A DNA stretch of 64,000 nt from Methylobacterium sp. 17Sr1-1 (GCF_003173775.1 NZ_CP029552.1:4777001-4841000); one strand, 5' to 3'; positions 1 to 8,938 are shown, counted from the first letter of the stretch. Made by a program: numbers and translations. Notes: generated by a model not told the origin, from the letters alone.

Positions 1-840
1 CTCGCGGGTCTGGATCCGCTGCGGCGTCAGATCCTCCCACACCATGTCGACGATGCGCCGGCCGGATTCCGAGCAGAGCCGAATGTGCCCGGCATCGGCC
101 GCGGGGATCGACGAGCCGCCGGGCAGCACCATGCCGACGGCTTCCGCGATCGCCGTCATGGTCGAGGCGGTGCCCATGGTCATGCAGGTGCCGTAGGAGC
201 GGGCGATGCCGCCCTCGATCCCGAGCCAGTCCTGGTCGGTGATCTTGCCGGCGCGGAGCTCGTCCCAGTACTTCCAGCTGTCGGAGCCGGAGCCCAGCAC
301 CTTGCCCTGCCAGTTGCCGCGGAGCATGGGACCTGCCGGGATGTAGATCGCCGGCAGGTTCATGCTCGTGGCGCCGAGCAGGAGACCGGGCGTGGACTTG
401 TCGCAGCCGCCCATCAGCACCGCGCCGTCGACCGGGTGGGAGCGCAGCAGCTCCTCGGTCTCCATCGCCAGCATGTTGCGGTAGAGCATGGTGGTCGGCT
501 TGACGAAGCTCTCGGAGACCGAGATCGCCGGCAGCTCCACGGGGAAGCCCCCCGCCATCAGGATGCCGCGCTTCACGTCGTCGACGCGGTGCTTGAAGTG
601 GGCGTGGCAGGGCTGGAGGTCGGACCAGGTGTTGAGGATCGCGATGACCGGCTTGCCGGTCCATTCCTCGGGCGTGTAGCCCATCTGCATCGCCCGCGAG
701 CGATGCCCGAAGGAGCGCAGGTCCGCCGGGCCGAACCAGCGCGCGGAGCGCAAGGAGGCGGGCTCGCGGCGCACGGCCTGCGGGCCGTCCGGAATGCTGC
801 CGGGCTCGAGTTCGGGCGGGGTGAGCGGATCGCGGGCCAT
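1..840 (-). CDS. IlvD/Edd family dehydratase, L-arabinonate dehydratase-like (3' end outside window)
   Basis: N-terminal 280 residues of a [Fe-S] dihydroxy-acid/sugar-acid dehydratase; the C-terminal half lies beyond the left edge. The sequence has the sugar-acid branch pattern, with LRSFGHRSRAMQMGY near residue 42, NTWSDLQPCHAHFK, GGCDKSTPG and SYGTCMTMGTAS. Cysteines at about 78, 146 and 219 match the three iron-sulfur ligands of this family. Members dehydrate aldonic acids such as L-arabinonate or D-xylonate to 2-keto-3-deoxy acids; the exact substrate cannot be read from the sequence. It is the last gene of a minus-strand operon behind a three-component importer, separated from the permease gene by a palindromic repeat, so it probably acts on the imported compound. 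An ATG at 840 opens the frame; ilvD proper is less likely because of the sugar-acid motifs. Confidence 0.85.
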   Translation of the reverse strand, partial: MARDPLTPPELEPGSIPDGPQAVRREPASLRSARWFGPADLRSFGHRSRAMQMGYTPEEWTGKPVIAILNTWSDLQPCHAHFKHRVDDVKRGILMAGGFPVELPAISVSESFVKPTTMLYRNMLAMETEELLRSHPVDGAVLMGGCDKSTPGLLLGATSMNLPAIYIPAGPMLRGNWQGKVLGSGSDSWKYWDELRAGKITDQDWLGIEGGIARSYGTCMTMGTASTMTAIAEAVGMVLPGGSSIPAADAGHIRLCSESGRRIVDMVWEDLTPQRIQTRE

Positions 841-898
841 GGTTTTCGGCTCCTGTTGGTTGTTGTCGTTCAGATCTATCAGTCCCGCGACGCCCATT

Positions 899-1087
899 CC
901 CTCCCCCCTCTGCGGGGGAGGGTGGCCCTTGCGTCAGCAGGGGCCGGGAGAGGGGACGCCGCTTCCGGAGCGGTCGCGACCGGGGTGAAGGGCGCCCGCT
1001 GGATCAACGTCGCGGTCGCCTCTCCCGCCCGGCGCACGCGTGCTTCGCACTCGCAGCCGGGCACCCTCCCCCGCGGAAGGGGGAGGG
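899..1087. repeat. Intergenic palindromic repeat, family C copy 1
   Basis: The left end (CCCTCCCCCCTCTGCGGGGG...) and right end (...CCCCCGCGGAAGGGGGAGGG) are near-perfect inverted copies. The interior carries a block (943-969) that recurs base for base at 54243-54269. It lies between the permease and dehydratase genes of one operon, so it is probably transcribed and may form a strong hairpin. Confidence 0.8.
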
Positions 1088-1095
1088 TTGGGTGC

Positions 1096-1959
1096 TCAGT
1101 GCTGCAGGCCCCATTTCTGCACCGTCCGCCGCTCCAGCGTGCGGAAGATCAGGTTCTCGACCACGAGGCCGATGATGATCACGGTGAGCAGGCCGGCGAA
1201 GACGGCGGGGATGTCGAGGAGGTTGCGGTTCTCGAAGATGAACCAACCGAGGCCCCCCGCCCCCGACGACACGCCGAAGACCAGCTCCGCCGCGATGAGC
1301 GTGCGCCAGGCGAAGGCCCAGCCGATCTTGAGACCCGTCAGAATCGACGGGAACGCCGCCGGGATCAGGATCTTGGTGACGTAGGGGATCCCTTTCAGGC
1401 CGTAATTGCGCCCGACCATCCGCAGCGTGTTCGAGACGCCGCGGAAGCCCGAATGGGTGTTGAGCGCCACCGCCCACAGGACCGAGTGGATCAGCACGAA
1501 GACCAGGCTGCCGTTGCCGAGGCCGAACCAGATCAGCGCCAGCGGCAGGAGCGCGATGGCCGGCAGCGGGTTGAACATCGCCGTCATCGTCTCGAGGAAG
1601 TCGGTGCCGATGCGGGTCGAGATCGCCACCATGGTGAGCGTCGCGGCGAGCAGGATGCCGGCGGCGTAGCCCATCAGCAGCACCTTGATCGACGTGAAGG
1701 CGCGGTTCGGGATCGTGCCGTCGAGGGTCTGCTGCCACAACGTCGTGACGGTGTCGGAGAAGGTCGGGAACAGAAGCGGGTTGTCGAGGAAGCGGGCGTA
1801 GATCTCCCAGATCAGCGCCAGCACGATGATGATCGCGGTCTTGCGGACGAAGCCGCTGTTCCACAGGATCTCGGCGGTGCCGAGCTGGCGCTCGACCGCG
1901 CCGTCGGCGGCGGGGGCCGCATCGCTCATGATGATGCGGGCCGGCATGGTGGCGCTCAT
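1096..1959 (-). CDS. ABC transporter permease, nitrate/sulfonate/taurine type
   Basis: Predicted 287-residue inner-membrane permease of the SsuC/TauC class (binding-protein-dependent transport domain). About six hydrophobic segments are visible, starting with a helix near residue 35, and the coupling-loop region includes AELVFGVSSGAGGLGWFIFE. The start is placed at the ATG at 1959, which follows GAGAGGCAACC on the coding strand; a longer frame is open upstream but would run into the ATPase gene. It follows the ATPase by 22 bp, so the two are almost certainly co-transcribed. The family moves sulfonates, nitrate, pyrimidine precursors or aromatic acids; the substrate here is unknown. Confidence 0.88.
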   Translation of the reverse strand: MSATMPARIIMSDAAPAADGAVERQLGTAEILWNSGFVRKTAIIIVLALIWEIYARFLDNPLLFPTFSDTVTTLWQQTLDGTIPNRAFTSIKVLLMGYAAGILLAATLTMVAISTRIGTDFLETMTAMFNPLPAIALLPLALIWFGLGNGSLVFVLIHSVLWAVALNTHSGFRGVSNTLRMVGRNYGLKGIPYVTKILIPAAFPSILTGLKIGWAFAWRTLIAAELVFGVSSGAGGLGWFIFENRNLLDIPAVFAGLLTVIIIGLVVENLIFRTLERRTVQKWGLQH

Positions 1960-1981
1960 GGTTGCCTCTCGCGCTCGGCGC

Positions 1982-2749
1982 TCAATGGTGATGGGCGGGC
2001 TCGTCGGTGAACAGCAGGTCGTGGATCTGCTGCTCGAGCTGGCCGGCGCTGCCGTCATGCGCCGAGACCTTGTCGACGTCGCGCACCTCGGCCTTGACCC
2101 GGCCCGGATGGGGCGAGAGCAGGAGGATGCGGTTGCCGATCTTGATCGCCTCGGCGATCGAGTGGGTGACGAAGAGCACCGTGAACTTCGTCTCCTCCCA
2201 CAGCTGCAGCAGCTCGTCCTGGCAGGTGCGCCGCGTGAGCGCGTCGAGCGCCGCGAAGGGCTCGTCCATCAGGAGGATGTCGGGCTCCATCGCCATGCCG
2301 CGGGCAATCGCCACGCGCTGCTTCATGCCGCCGGACAGGGTGTGGGGGTAGCTGTCGACGGCGCGGGTCAGGCTGACCTTCTCGATGTAGGCCCGCGCCC
2401 GCTCCTCCGCCTCGCGGCGGGGCATCTTGCGGGCGTTGAGGAGCGGGAACATCACGTTCTCCAGCACCGTCTTCCAGGGCAGGAGCTGGTCGAACTCCTG
2501 GAAGACCATCATCCGGTCGGCCCCGGGCTCCTTGACTACCCGGTCCTTGATGCGGATCTCGCCCTCGGTCGGGTGCATGTAGCCGCCCACCGCCTTGAGC
2601 AGGGTGGACTTGCCGCAGCCGGACGGCCCGAGCAGCACGAAGCGGTCGGAGGTGTCGACCTTGAAGCTGACGCGCTCGGTCGCGGTGACGAGCACGTTGG
2701 GGGTCTTGTAGCGCAAGGTGACGCCGCGGACGTCGAGGAGCGCGGTCAT
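1982..2749 (-). CDS. ABC transporter ATP-binding protein, SsuB/TauB type
   Basis: 255-residue ATPase with Walker A GPSGCGKST (about residues 42-50), the signature LSGGMKQRVAIARG, Walker B ILLMDEPFAALD and the switch histidine in FVTHSIAEA. All catalytic elements are intact. It belongs to the NrtD/SsuB/TauB group, which energises uptake of small organic anions. The gene sits between the substrate-binding protein (30 bp upstream) and the permease (22 bp downstream). A histidine-rich tail (PAHHH) closes the protein. Confidence 0.92.
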   Translation of the reverse strand: MTALLDVRGVTLRYKTPNVLVTATERVSFKVDTSDRFVLLGPSGCGKSTLLKAVGGYMHPTEGEIRIKDRVVKEPGADRMMVFQEFDQLLPWKTVLENVMFPLLNARKMPRREAEERARAYIEKVSLTRAVDSYPHTLSGGMKQRVAIARGMAMEPDILLMDEPFAALDALTRRTCQDELLQLWEETKFTVLFVTHSIAEAIKIGNRILLLSPHPGRVKAEVRDVDKVSAHDGSAGQLEQQIHDLLFTDEPAHHH

Positions 2750-2779
2750 GATGGCGTGTCCCTTCTCGGCGAGGTCGCG

Positions 2780-3805
2780 TCAGTTGCCGTTCAGGTCGTG
2801 GGCGACCGGCAGGTAGTAATCGGTCCAGGCCTTCGGCTTGTTGCGAAGAGTGCCGATCCGGCCGAGATGTTCGGCGAAGCGCATCGTGCCTTGCGGCTGG
2901 AGGTTGAACTCCATCATGCCGGGCTCACCCAGGTAGCTCAGCAGGTCCTCGACGCTGGTCTTGTCGCCGGTCACCTCGCGGTAGATCTCGACCGCCTTGC
3001 GCGTGTCCTGGCGAATCAGGGCCTGCGCCTCTTCCGATGCGGCCCGCACCGCCTGGACGATCTTCGGGTTGGCGTCGGCGAACTTGGTGGTGGTGAAGAA
3101 CTGGCCCTGCGTCAGCGGCCCGCCGATGATGTCGGGCGAGCGGGCGACGATGTGGGCGCCCGGGACGGTGCGCAATTCGACGTACTGGAACGGCGGCGCG
3201 GCGAAGTGGGTCTTGATCTCGTGGGTGGGGTTGGCGAGCGCGATCGCCGCGTCCGGGTGCCCGAGCTGCACCGTGTTGGCGTCGAGCCGGCCGGACTGGT
3301 CGGCGCCCCAGATCTCGCCCGCCGCCATCTGGAGCAGGATCGCCTGCGTCGAGACCTTGACGGTCGGCACCGCGATCTTGTCGCCGGGCGCGATATCCTT
3401 GACCGTCTTGATCTTCGGGTCGCGGCTGACGAGCAGCAGCGGCAGCGCCGAGGTGGCGACGATGCCCTTCACCCCGCCCCGCGTGCGGTCCCACAGCAGC
3501 AGCAGGTTGCCGGTGCCGGTATTGACGATGTCGACCCCGCCGGCGAGCAGCGCGTCGGTCTGGCTGCCGCCGCCCGAGAAGGTGATCCACTTCGTCTTCA
3601 CGCCCGGCACACCGAGCTTCTCGGCGTGCTTCTCGATCAGCCCCTGCTTCTCGATGATGTGGGTCGGCAGGTAGATGATGCCGGGCTGGCGCGTGATCGC
3701 GATCTCGCTCTTCTGCTGCGCGACGGCCGGGCCGAAGCCGGCGACCACTGCGCTGGCGGCGAGGAGGCCCGCCGCGAAGACGCGGCGCGCGGGCGAGTGG
3801 ATCAT
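2780..3805 (-). CDS. ABC transporter periplasmic substrate-binding protein (TauA/SsuA/NMT1 type)
   Basis: 341-residue exported binding protein. An N-terminal signal peptide (about residues 1-29, ending in PAVAQ) is followed by a periplasmic-binding fold of the NMT1/SsuA class, with ITRQPGIIYLPTHIIEKQGL and GGVDIVNTGTGNLLLLWDR typical of the group. It is the first gene of the operon and faces a divergent GntR gene, whose product probably controls it. The pairing with a sugar-acid type dehydratase at the operon end is unusual for a TauA-like protein and suggests the ligand may be a hydroxy or aldonic acid rather than a sulfonate; this is inference. Confidence 0.88.
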   Translation of the reverse strand: MIHSPARRVFAAGLLAASAVVAGFGPAVAQQKSEIAITRQPGIIYLPTHIIEKQGLIEKHAEKLGVPGVKTKWITFSGGGSQTDALLAGGVDIVNTGTGNLLLLWDRTRGGVKGIVATSALPLLLVSRDPKIKTVKDIAPGDKIAVPTVKVSTQAILLQMAAGEIWGADQSGRLDANTVQLGHPDAAIALANPTHEIKTHFAAPPFQYVELRTVPGAHIVARSPDIIGGPLTQGQFFTTTKFADANPKIVQAVRAASEEAQALIRQDTRKAVEIYREVTGDKTSVEDLLSYLGEPGMMEFNLQPQGTMRFAEHLGRIGTLRNKPKAWTDYYLPVAHDLNGN

Positions 3806-3890
3806 GAGCGTTCTCCCGGGGCCGCTTCAGGGCGGCGCGTGCCGGCCGCTGTGGTTCTGAATCGTCGGCCTGGCCCCCTCACTAAAATGG

Positions 3891-3900
3891 TAATGCATTA
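3891..3900. promoter_or_regulatory. Candidate GntR operator in the divergent promoter region
   Basis: A perfect 10-bp palindrome, TAATGCATTA, lies in an AT-rich patch of otherwise GC-rich DNA between the importer operon and the divergent GntR gene. It is in the right place for a FadR-type operator, but it is short and only one copy is seen. Confidence 0.35.
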
Positions 3901-3983
3901 GTATGTCAACCGGGAACGCGCCGTGTTAGGCTGTGCCCGGGGCCGCTCCGGTTGCCCCGTGCCGCTGTTAGAGTTCGATCGCC

Positions 3984-4679
3984 ATGAACGCCGTCTTCGC
4001 CGGTGCGCAGCGTCTGCGCGACCGCTCGCGCCACGCCGCCCCCCAGGTCTTCGATCTCATCCGGGAAAAAATCGTCGCGCTCGACCTCGCGCCCGGCACG
4101 GTGCTGTCGCGGCCCGAATTGCAGGCGAGCTTCGGGCTGAGCGCCACCCCGATCCGCGACGCGCTGCTGCGCCTCCAGGAAGAGGGCCTGGTCGACATCT
4201 TCCCGCAATCGGCGACGGTGGTGAGCCGCATCGACCTCGCGGCGGCCCGCCAGGCGCAGTTCCTGCGCCGTGCCGTCGAGCAGGAGGTGGTGCGCACCCT
4301 GGCGCTCGCGCCCGACCGGGCGCTCGTCGCCCGGCTCCAGGCCTTCGTGACCGAGCAGGGGATTTTTGCGGATCAGGGCGACCTCGCCCGCCTGTCGGCC
4401 AGCGACGAAGCCTTCCACCGCGCCCTGTGCGACGCGGCGGACGTGCCCGACCTGTGGGACCTGATCCGCAGCCGCAGCGGCCACATCGACCGCCTGCGCC
4501 GCCTGCACCTGCCGGTGGAGGGCAAGGCACAGCAGATCGTGGCCGATCACCGGCGGATCGTGGCAGCTTTGGCCGAGGGGACGGCTGAGGCGGCGCAGGA
4601 GGCGGTTCGCGACCATCTCTCGAAGTCGATCGCGCTGGGTGACGAGATCCGGGCGCGGTGGCCGGCATATTTCGCGTGA
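3984..4679 (+). CDS. GntR family transcriptional regulator, FadR/FCD subfamily
   Basis: 231 residues. The N-terminal winged helix-turn-helix (about residues 22-88; LSRPELQASFGLSATPIRDALLRL) is followed by an all-helical FCD ligand-binding domain (about 95-215) with the histidines expected for a metal/ligand pocket (SASDEAFHRALC; IVADHRRIVAAL). FCD regulators usually respond to organic acids. The gene is divergent from the importer-dehydratase operon, the classic layout for a local repressor. The ATG at 3984 gives the normal family length. Confidence 0.93.
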   Translation: MNAVFAGAQRLRDRSRHAAPQVFDLIREKIVALDLAPGTVLSRPELQASFGLSATPIRDALLRLQEEGLVDIFPQSATVVSRIDLAAARQAQFLRRAVEQEVVRTLALAPDRALVARLQAFVTEQGIFADQGDLARLSASDEAFHRALCDAADVPDLWDLIRSRSGHIDRLRRLHLPVEGKAQQIVADHRRIVAALAEGTAEAAQEAVRDHLSKSIALGDEIRARWPAYFA

Positions 4680-4697
4680 CCTCACCCACGTCCCCCA

Positions 4698-4867
4698 CCC
4701 TTTCCCGGACGACTGGAGCGTCAGCGGAAGGAGATCCGGGAACCAGGGGAGAAGTGCCGCGAAGCGGCTCTGCTTTTACACCATCGTGGGCAGACGGGCG
4801 CTTCGCGAAGTTTAATTGCGGGATCCCGGATCTCCTTCCGCTGACGCTGCAGTCGTCCGGGAAAGGG
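4698..4867. repeat. Long palindromic repeat, family B copy 1
   Basis: Two 44-base arms (4698-4741 and 4824-4867) are inverted copies with one mismatch. The interior holds a small GCCGC/GCGGC hairpin. Both an arm and an interior block of about 23 bp recur in inverted orientation at 37911-38097, so this is a dispersed element rather than a local terminator. It separates the convergent GntR and Lrp-type genes. Confidence 0.88.
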
Positions 4868-4891
4868 CCAGCCTTATTCTAGTAGCGGAGA

Positions 4892-5341
4892 CTACCCCCG
4901 TCCCACCACCGTCCGGATCGCGAAGCTCGACTGGATCCGCGCCACCCCCGGCAGGCGCGACAGCACCTCCTTGTGCAACCGCTCGTAATCGCCCGCATCC
5001 GACACTTCGATCCGCATCAGGTAATCGGACAGGCCGGTCATCAGGTAGCAGTCGCGCACCTCCGGGCAGCGGCGCACCGCCGCCTCGAACCGGTTGAGCG
5101 ATTCCTCGGTCTGCCGCTCCAGGGTGATCTGGGTCAGCACTACCATGTGGTGCTCGCGCTCGTCGGCCTCGATCAGGGCGGTGTAGCCGCGGATCGTCCC
5201 GTTCGATTCCAGCAGCCGCAGGCGGCGCAGGCAGGCCGAGGGCGACAGGCCGACCTTGGCGGCGAGATCCGCGTTGCTGATGCGCCCGTCGTCGCGCAGG
5301 ACGCGCAGGATGCGCGCGTCGATCTCGTCCCGCCCGGCCAC
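4892..5341 (-). CDS. Lrp/AsnC family transcriptional regulator
   Basis: 149 residues: an AsnC-type helix-turn-helix (about residues 5-62; [21 protein letters not shown]) plus a C-terminal RAM/ACT-like effector domain with [11 protein letters not shown]. The GTG at 5341 is chosen because a perfect AGGAGG lies 7 bases upstream and it gives the standard family length; an in-frame start further upstream would add a non-conserved tail. It is divergent from dadA. In enterobacteria and pseudomonads Lrp-type proteins control dadA, so this is probably its amino-acid-responsive regulator. Confidence 0.93.
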   Translation of the reverse strand: MAGRDEIDARILRVLRDDGRISNADLAAKVGLSPSACLRRLRLLESNGTIRGYTALIEADEREHHMVVLTQITLERQTEESLNRFEAAVRRCPEVRDCYLMTGLSDYLMRIEVSDAGDYERLHKEVLSRLPGVARIQSSFAIRTVVGRG

Positions 5342-5511
5342 CGCGCAACCTCCTGTCGTTCCACCGCAGATTTGTGCGTGTCGTAGCATACTCTCGCACG
5401 TCCTGCGGCAATCCGGCGGGAAATTCGGCGATCGTTGCGCGACACTCTCGTCATCGACCAGGCGCCGGGTCGGTCACGAGGCTCAAGGGCGCGACAGAAG
5501 GTTTTGCGGCG

Positions 5512-6777
5512 ATGCGCGTTCTGATCCTCGGCGGCGGCGTGGTCGGCGTCACCTCGGCCTACTACCTCGCCAAGGCCGGCCACGAGGTCACGGTGCTCGA
5601 CCGCCAGCCGGGCGCCGGCCTCGAGACCAGCTTCGCCAATGCCGGCCAGGTCTCCCCCGGCTACTCGGCGCCCTGGGCCGCCCCGGGCATCCCCGTCAAG
5701 GCGATGAAGTGGCTGATGATGCGCCACCGGCCGCTGGTGCTGTGGCCGAGCCTGGAGCCCAAGCTCTACGGCTGGCTCGCCCAGATGCTGGCGAACTGCA
5801 CCGAGGACGCGTACCGCCGCAACAAGGGCCGGATGGTGCGGCTCGCCGAGTACAGCCGCGACGTGCTGCGCGACCTGCGCCGCGAGACCGGCATCGCCTA
5901 CGACCACCGCGAGAAGGGCACGCTCCAGCTCTTCCGCACCCAGAAGCAGCTCGACCATGTCGGCGACGACACCGGCGTGCTCGACGAGTACGGCGTGCCC
6001 TACGAGGTGCTCGACCCGGCGGGCTGCGTCGCGGCCGAGCCGGCGCTCGCCCGGGTCGCCGGCACCTTCGTCGGCGGCCTGCGGCTCCCCGGCGACGAGA
6101 CCGGCGACGCGCATCTCTTCACGCAGCGTCTCGCGGCGATCTGCGAGCGCATGGGCGTGACGATCCGCTACGGCGCCACCATCACCAGCCTTCGCCAGGA
6201 CGGCGGCCGGATCGCCGGCGTGGGGCTCGCCGGCGGCGAGGTGCTGACGGCCGACGCTTACGTCGCCGCCATGGGCAGCTACACCCCGGCGATGCTGAAG
6301 CCGCTCGGCATCGCGCTGCCGGTCTACCCGGTGAAGGGCTACTCCCTGACCCTGCCGATCACCGATGCCGAGGCCGCCCCGGTCTCGACCGTGATGGACG
6401 AGACCTTCAAGGTGGCGATCACCCGGCTCGGCGACCGCATCCGGGTCGGCGGCACGGCCGAGCTCGCCGGCTTCAGCCAGGCTCTGCGCGGTCCGCGCCG
6501 GGCGACGCTGGAGCGCTCGGTCCTCGACCTCTTCCCGGAGGGAGGCGACGTTTCCCAGGCGAAGTTCTGGACGGGCCTGCGCCCGATGACCCCGGACGGC
6601 ACCCCGATCGTCGGCGCGACCACGTATCCCAACCTCTACACCAATACCGGCCACGGTACGCTCGGCTGGACCATGGCCTGCGGCTCGGGCCGCCTGCTCG
6701 CCGACCTGATCGGCGGCCGCGCGCCGGAGATCGACCACCAGGACCTCGCCGAGGCGCGCTACGCCAAGGCGGCGTGA
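5512..6777 (+). CDS. dadA: D-amino acid dehydrogenase small subunit type
   Basis: 421-residue FAD-dependent oxidoreductase of the DadA family. The dinucleotide-binding motif [20 protein letters not shown] opens the protein, followed by DadA-typical [22 protein letters not shown] and, near the end, [18 protein letters not shown] and [11 protein letters not shown]. It deaminates D-alanine and other D-amino acids to 2-oxo acids, passing electrons to the respiratory chain at the inner membrane. The ATG at 5512 fits the family N-terminus (MRVLILGGG). The divergent Lrp-type gene supports the assignment. No alanine racemase (dadX) follows. Confidence 0.94.
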   Translation: MRVLILGGGVVGVTSAYYLAKAGHEVTVLDRQPGAGLETSFANAGQVSPGYSAPWAAPGIPVKAMKWLMMRHRPLVLWPSLEPKLYGWLAQMLANCTEDAYRRNKGRMVRLAEYSRDVLRDLRRETGIAYDHREKGTLQLFRTQKQLDHVGDDTGVLDEYGVPYEVLDPAGCVAAEPALARVAGTFVGGLRLPGDETGDAHLFTQRLAAICERMGVTIRYGATITSLRQDGGRIAGVGLAGGEVLTADAYVAAMGSYTPAMLKPLGIALPVYPVKGYSLTLPITDAEAAPVSTVMDETFKVAITRLGDRIRVGGTAELAGFSQALRGPRRATLERSVLDLFPEGGDVSQAKFWTGLRPMTPDGTPIVGATTYPNLYTNTGHGTLGWTMACGSGRLLADLIGGRAPEIDHQDLAEARYAKAA

Positions 6778-6815
6778 GGCGTTCCGCTCTCACCCACAAT
6801 CACCGACACCCTCCT

Positions 6816-6853
6816 GGTCATCCCGGGGCCGCGCACGCGGCCCCGGGATGACC
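6816..6853. repeat. Palindromic repeat, family A copy (hairpin downstream of dadA)
   Basis: Perfect 15-bp inverted arms (GGTCATCCCGGGGCC at 6816-6830, and its complement at 6839-6853) around an 8-base loop. Relatives occur at 35399, 41725, 45422 and 61953. It could also terminate dadA transcription, but no T-run follows. Confidence 0.8.
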
Positions 6854-6958
6854 CTGTGGAGCGGGACGGCGAGCGCTCGTTCTGCAATCGTAGCGACGCG
6901 CCTCGCGACAACGGCCCTCCCTGCCCTAAATCCACACCCTTAATGGGGAATCGGGCGC

Positions 6959-7690
6959 ATGACGTGGGTCGCAGGGGTGGACGGATGCCCGGGCGGCTGG
7001 GTCGCGGTCTTCGGCCGGCGCGACGGCCCCTCCGACACCCTCCGCGCCCGCGTCCTGCCGAGCCTGGACGCCGTCTGCGACGCGCCGGAAGCCCCCGCGA
7101 TCGTGGCGGTCGACATTCCGATCGGCCTGCCCGATCGGGTCGGCCCCGGTGGCCGCGCGGCGGAGGTGCTGGTCCGCGCCCTCCTCGGGCCGCGGCGTGC
7201 CTCGGTTTTTCCGACCTCGGCCCGCAGCGTCGTCTACGCGCCCGACTACACGGCGGCCATCGCCCTGTCGCGCCGGCCCGAGACCCAGCCCTTCGCCCCC
7301 TCGCCACCCGCCAACGCGATCTTTCCCCGCATCCGCGAGGTGGACGGCCTGCTGCGGGCGCGGCCCGACCTGCAGGGCCGGGTCTACGAGGTGCATCCGG
7401 AACTCGCCTTCCTGGGCCTCAACGGCGGCACCCCGCTCCCCGAACCGAAGCGCAAGCCCGCCGGCGCGGCCCTGCGGCGCGACCTCCTGGCGCGAGCCGG
7501 CCTGCCGGCCGACCTCGCGGCCCCGCGCGGCGCCAAGCCCGACGACCTCCTCGACGCGCTGGCGGCGTTCGCCGTCGCGCGGGCCATCGCCAACGGGCGC
7601 GGGGTGCCGTATCCCGATCCGCCGGAGCGCGACGCCCACGGCCTGCCGGCCGCGATCTGGACGCTTCCCCACAGCGAGGCACCCGCATGA
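6959..7690 (+). CDS. DUF429 family protein, predicted RNase H-like nuclease
   Basis: 243 residues. The N-terminus MTWVAGVDGCPGGWVAVF carries the first conserved aspartate of the RNase H-like fold. IVAVDIPIGLPD supplies the second conserved acidic motif, and VYEVHPELAFLGLNGG and PDDLLDALAAF give the remaining family motifs. The biochemical role of DUF429 proteins is not established. Its stop codon overlaps the start of a Nudix hydrolase by four bases (ATGA), implying translational coupling and a shared task, perhaps nucleotide or nucleic acid clean-up. Confidence 0.88.
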   Translation: MTWVAGVDGCPGGWVAVFGRRDGPSDTLRARVLPSLDAVCDAPEAPAIVAVDIPIGLPDRVGPGGRAAEVLVRALLGPRRASVFPTSARSVVYAPDYTAAIALSRRPETQPFAPSPPANAIFPRIREVDGLLRARPDLQGRVYEVHPELAFLGLNGGTPLPEPKRKPAGAALRRDLLARAGLPADLAAPRGAKPDDLLDALAAFAVARAIANGRGVPYPDPPERDAHGLPAAIWTLPHSEAPA

Positions 7691-8211
7691 CCGAAGCTCC
7701 GACTGATCTTGCGACCCGCGACATCGCCCGCGCCCTGGTGCTCGACCCGGCGGGCCGGCTCCTGCTGATCGCCTACGAGGCCTCCCGCGACGTCGATCCG
7801 GGCCGGCCGGGGGACCGGACCTTCTGGTTCATGCCCGGCGGCGGCATCGAGCCCGGCGAGACGCCCGAAGAAGCCTGCCGGCGCGAGCTGGAGGAGGAGA
7901 TCGGCGTCACGGACGCGCCGCTCGGGCCCCAGGTCGCCCGCTGCGACGGGCCGTTCACGCTGTTCAACAAGCCGCGCTTCGCCCGCGAGCGCTACTTCGT
8001 GGTCCGGCTGCCCGACGATCGGGTGGATACGAGCCGCCTCGCCGAGACCGAGGACAACCCGGTTTACGGCACCCGCTGGTGGCCCCTCGACGAACTCGCC
8101 GCGACCCACGAGCGGGTCGAGCCGCAGGGGCTCGCCGACTTGGCCCGGCGCCTCGTCGCCGGCGAGACGCCGGAGGTGGTGACGTTGTCGTGGGGGCCGG
8201 GCGCAGCGTAA
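7687..8211 (+). CDS. Nudix hydrolase
   Basis: 174 residues with an intact Nudix box (G-x5-E-x7-REL-x-EE-x-G) at about residues 56-79, preceded by FWFMPGGGIEPGE. Nudix enzymes cleave nucleoside diphosphates linked to a variable group, using divalent metal held by the glutamates of the box. FARERYFVV and TRWWPLDEL match 8-oxo-dGTP-type or general Nudix proteins, but the substrate cannot be told. The start overlaps the stop of the DUF429 gene, so the two are co-translated; a carbonic anhydrase gene follows after 28 bp. Confidence 0.93.
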   Translation: MTEAPTDLATRDIARALVLDPAGRLLLIAYEASRDVDPGRPGDRTFWFMPGGGIEPGETPEEACRRELEEEIGVTDAPLGPQVARCDGPFTLFNKPRFARERYFVVRLPDDRVDTSRLAETEDNPVYGTRWWPLDELAATHERVEPQGLADLARRLVAGETPEVVTLSWGPGAA

Positions 8212-8239
8212 GCCGGATTCTTCCGAGAGGAGCACGATC

Positions 8240-8938
8240 ATGACCGACGCGACCCCCTTCCCCCCGGCGCTGACGGAGGGCTACCGCGCCTTCCTCGACG
8301 ACCGGTTCGTGCGCGAGCAGGACCGCTACGCCAGCCTCGCCGAGGGGCAGAGCCCCGAGATCCTGATCATCAGCTGCTGCGACAGCCGGGTCTCGCCGGA
8401 GGTGATCTTCGACGCGCGGCCGGGGGAATTGTTCGTGGTGCGCAACGTCGCCAACCTCGTTCCGCCCTTCGAGACCGGCGGCGAGTATCACGGCACCTCG
8501 GCGGCGCTCGAATTCGCCGTGCAGGCGCTCAAGGTGAAGCACATCGTGGTGCTGGGCCATGCCCGCTGCGGCGGCGTGCGCGCCTTCGCGGACGACGCCG
8601 CGCCGCTCTCGCCGGGCGACTTCATCGGCCGCTGGGTCTCGCTGATCCGCCCGGCGGCGGAGGCGCTCGGCGACGAGCCGCGCGGGCCGGACTACCTGGA
8701 GCAGCTCGAATTCGCCACGGTGACGAACAGCCTCAAGAACCTGATGACGTTCCCCTGCGTGCGCATCCTGGTCGAGCGCGGCAAGCTGCAACTCCACGGC
8801 GCGCATTTCGGCATCGCCACCGGGCAGTTGCGCATCCGCGACCCCGAGACCGGCGAGTTCCGCCTCGCCGAGCCCGACCGGGCCGCCGGCGCGACGAAGC
8901 TGATCCGGTGCCAGGACGAGGCGGGCAGCGGGGGCTGA
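8240..8938 (+). CDS. Beta-class carbonic anhydrase
   Basis: 232-residue zinc enzyme that interconverts CO2 and bicarbonate. The zinc and catalytic residues are present: Cys46, Asp48 and Arg50 in SCCDSRVSPE, and His107 and Cys110 in GHARCGG. The conserved VVRNVANLVPPFE region is also intact. Length and motifs match the bacterial cytoplasmic clade. GAGAGGAGCACGATC precedes the ATG as a good ribosome-binding site. It may belong to the transcript of the DUF429-Nudix pair. Confidence 0.95.
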   Translation: MTDATPFPPALTEGYRAFLDDRFVREQDRYASLAEGQSPEILIISCCDSRVSPEVIFDARPGELFVVRNVANLVPPFETGGEYHGTSAALEFAVQALKVKHIVVLGHARCGGVRAFADDAAPLSPGDFIGRWVSLIRPAAEALGDEPRGPDYLEQLEFATVTNSLKNLMTFPCVRILVERGKLQLHGAHFGIATGQLRIRDPETGEFRLAEPDRAAGATKLIRCQDEAGSGG

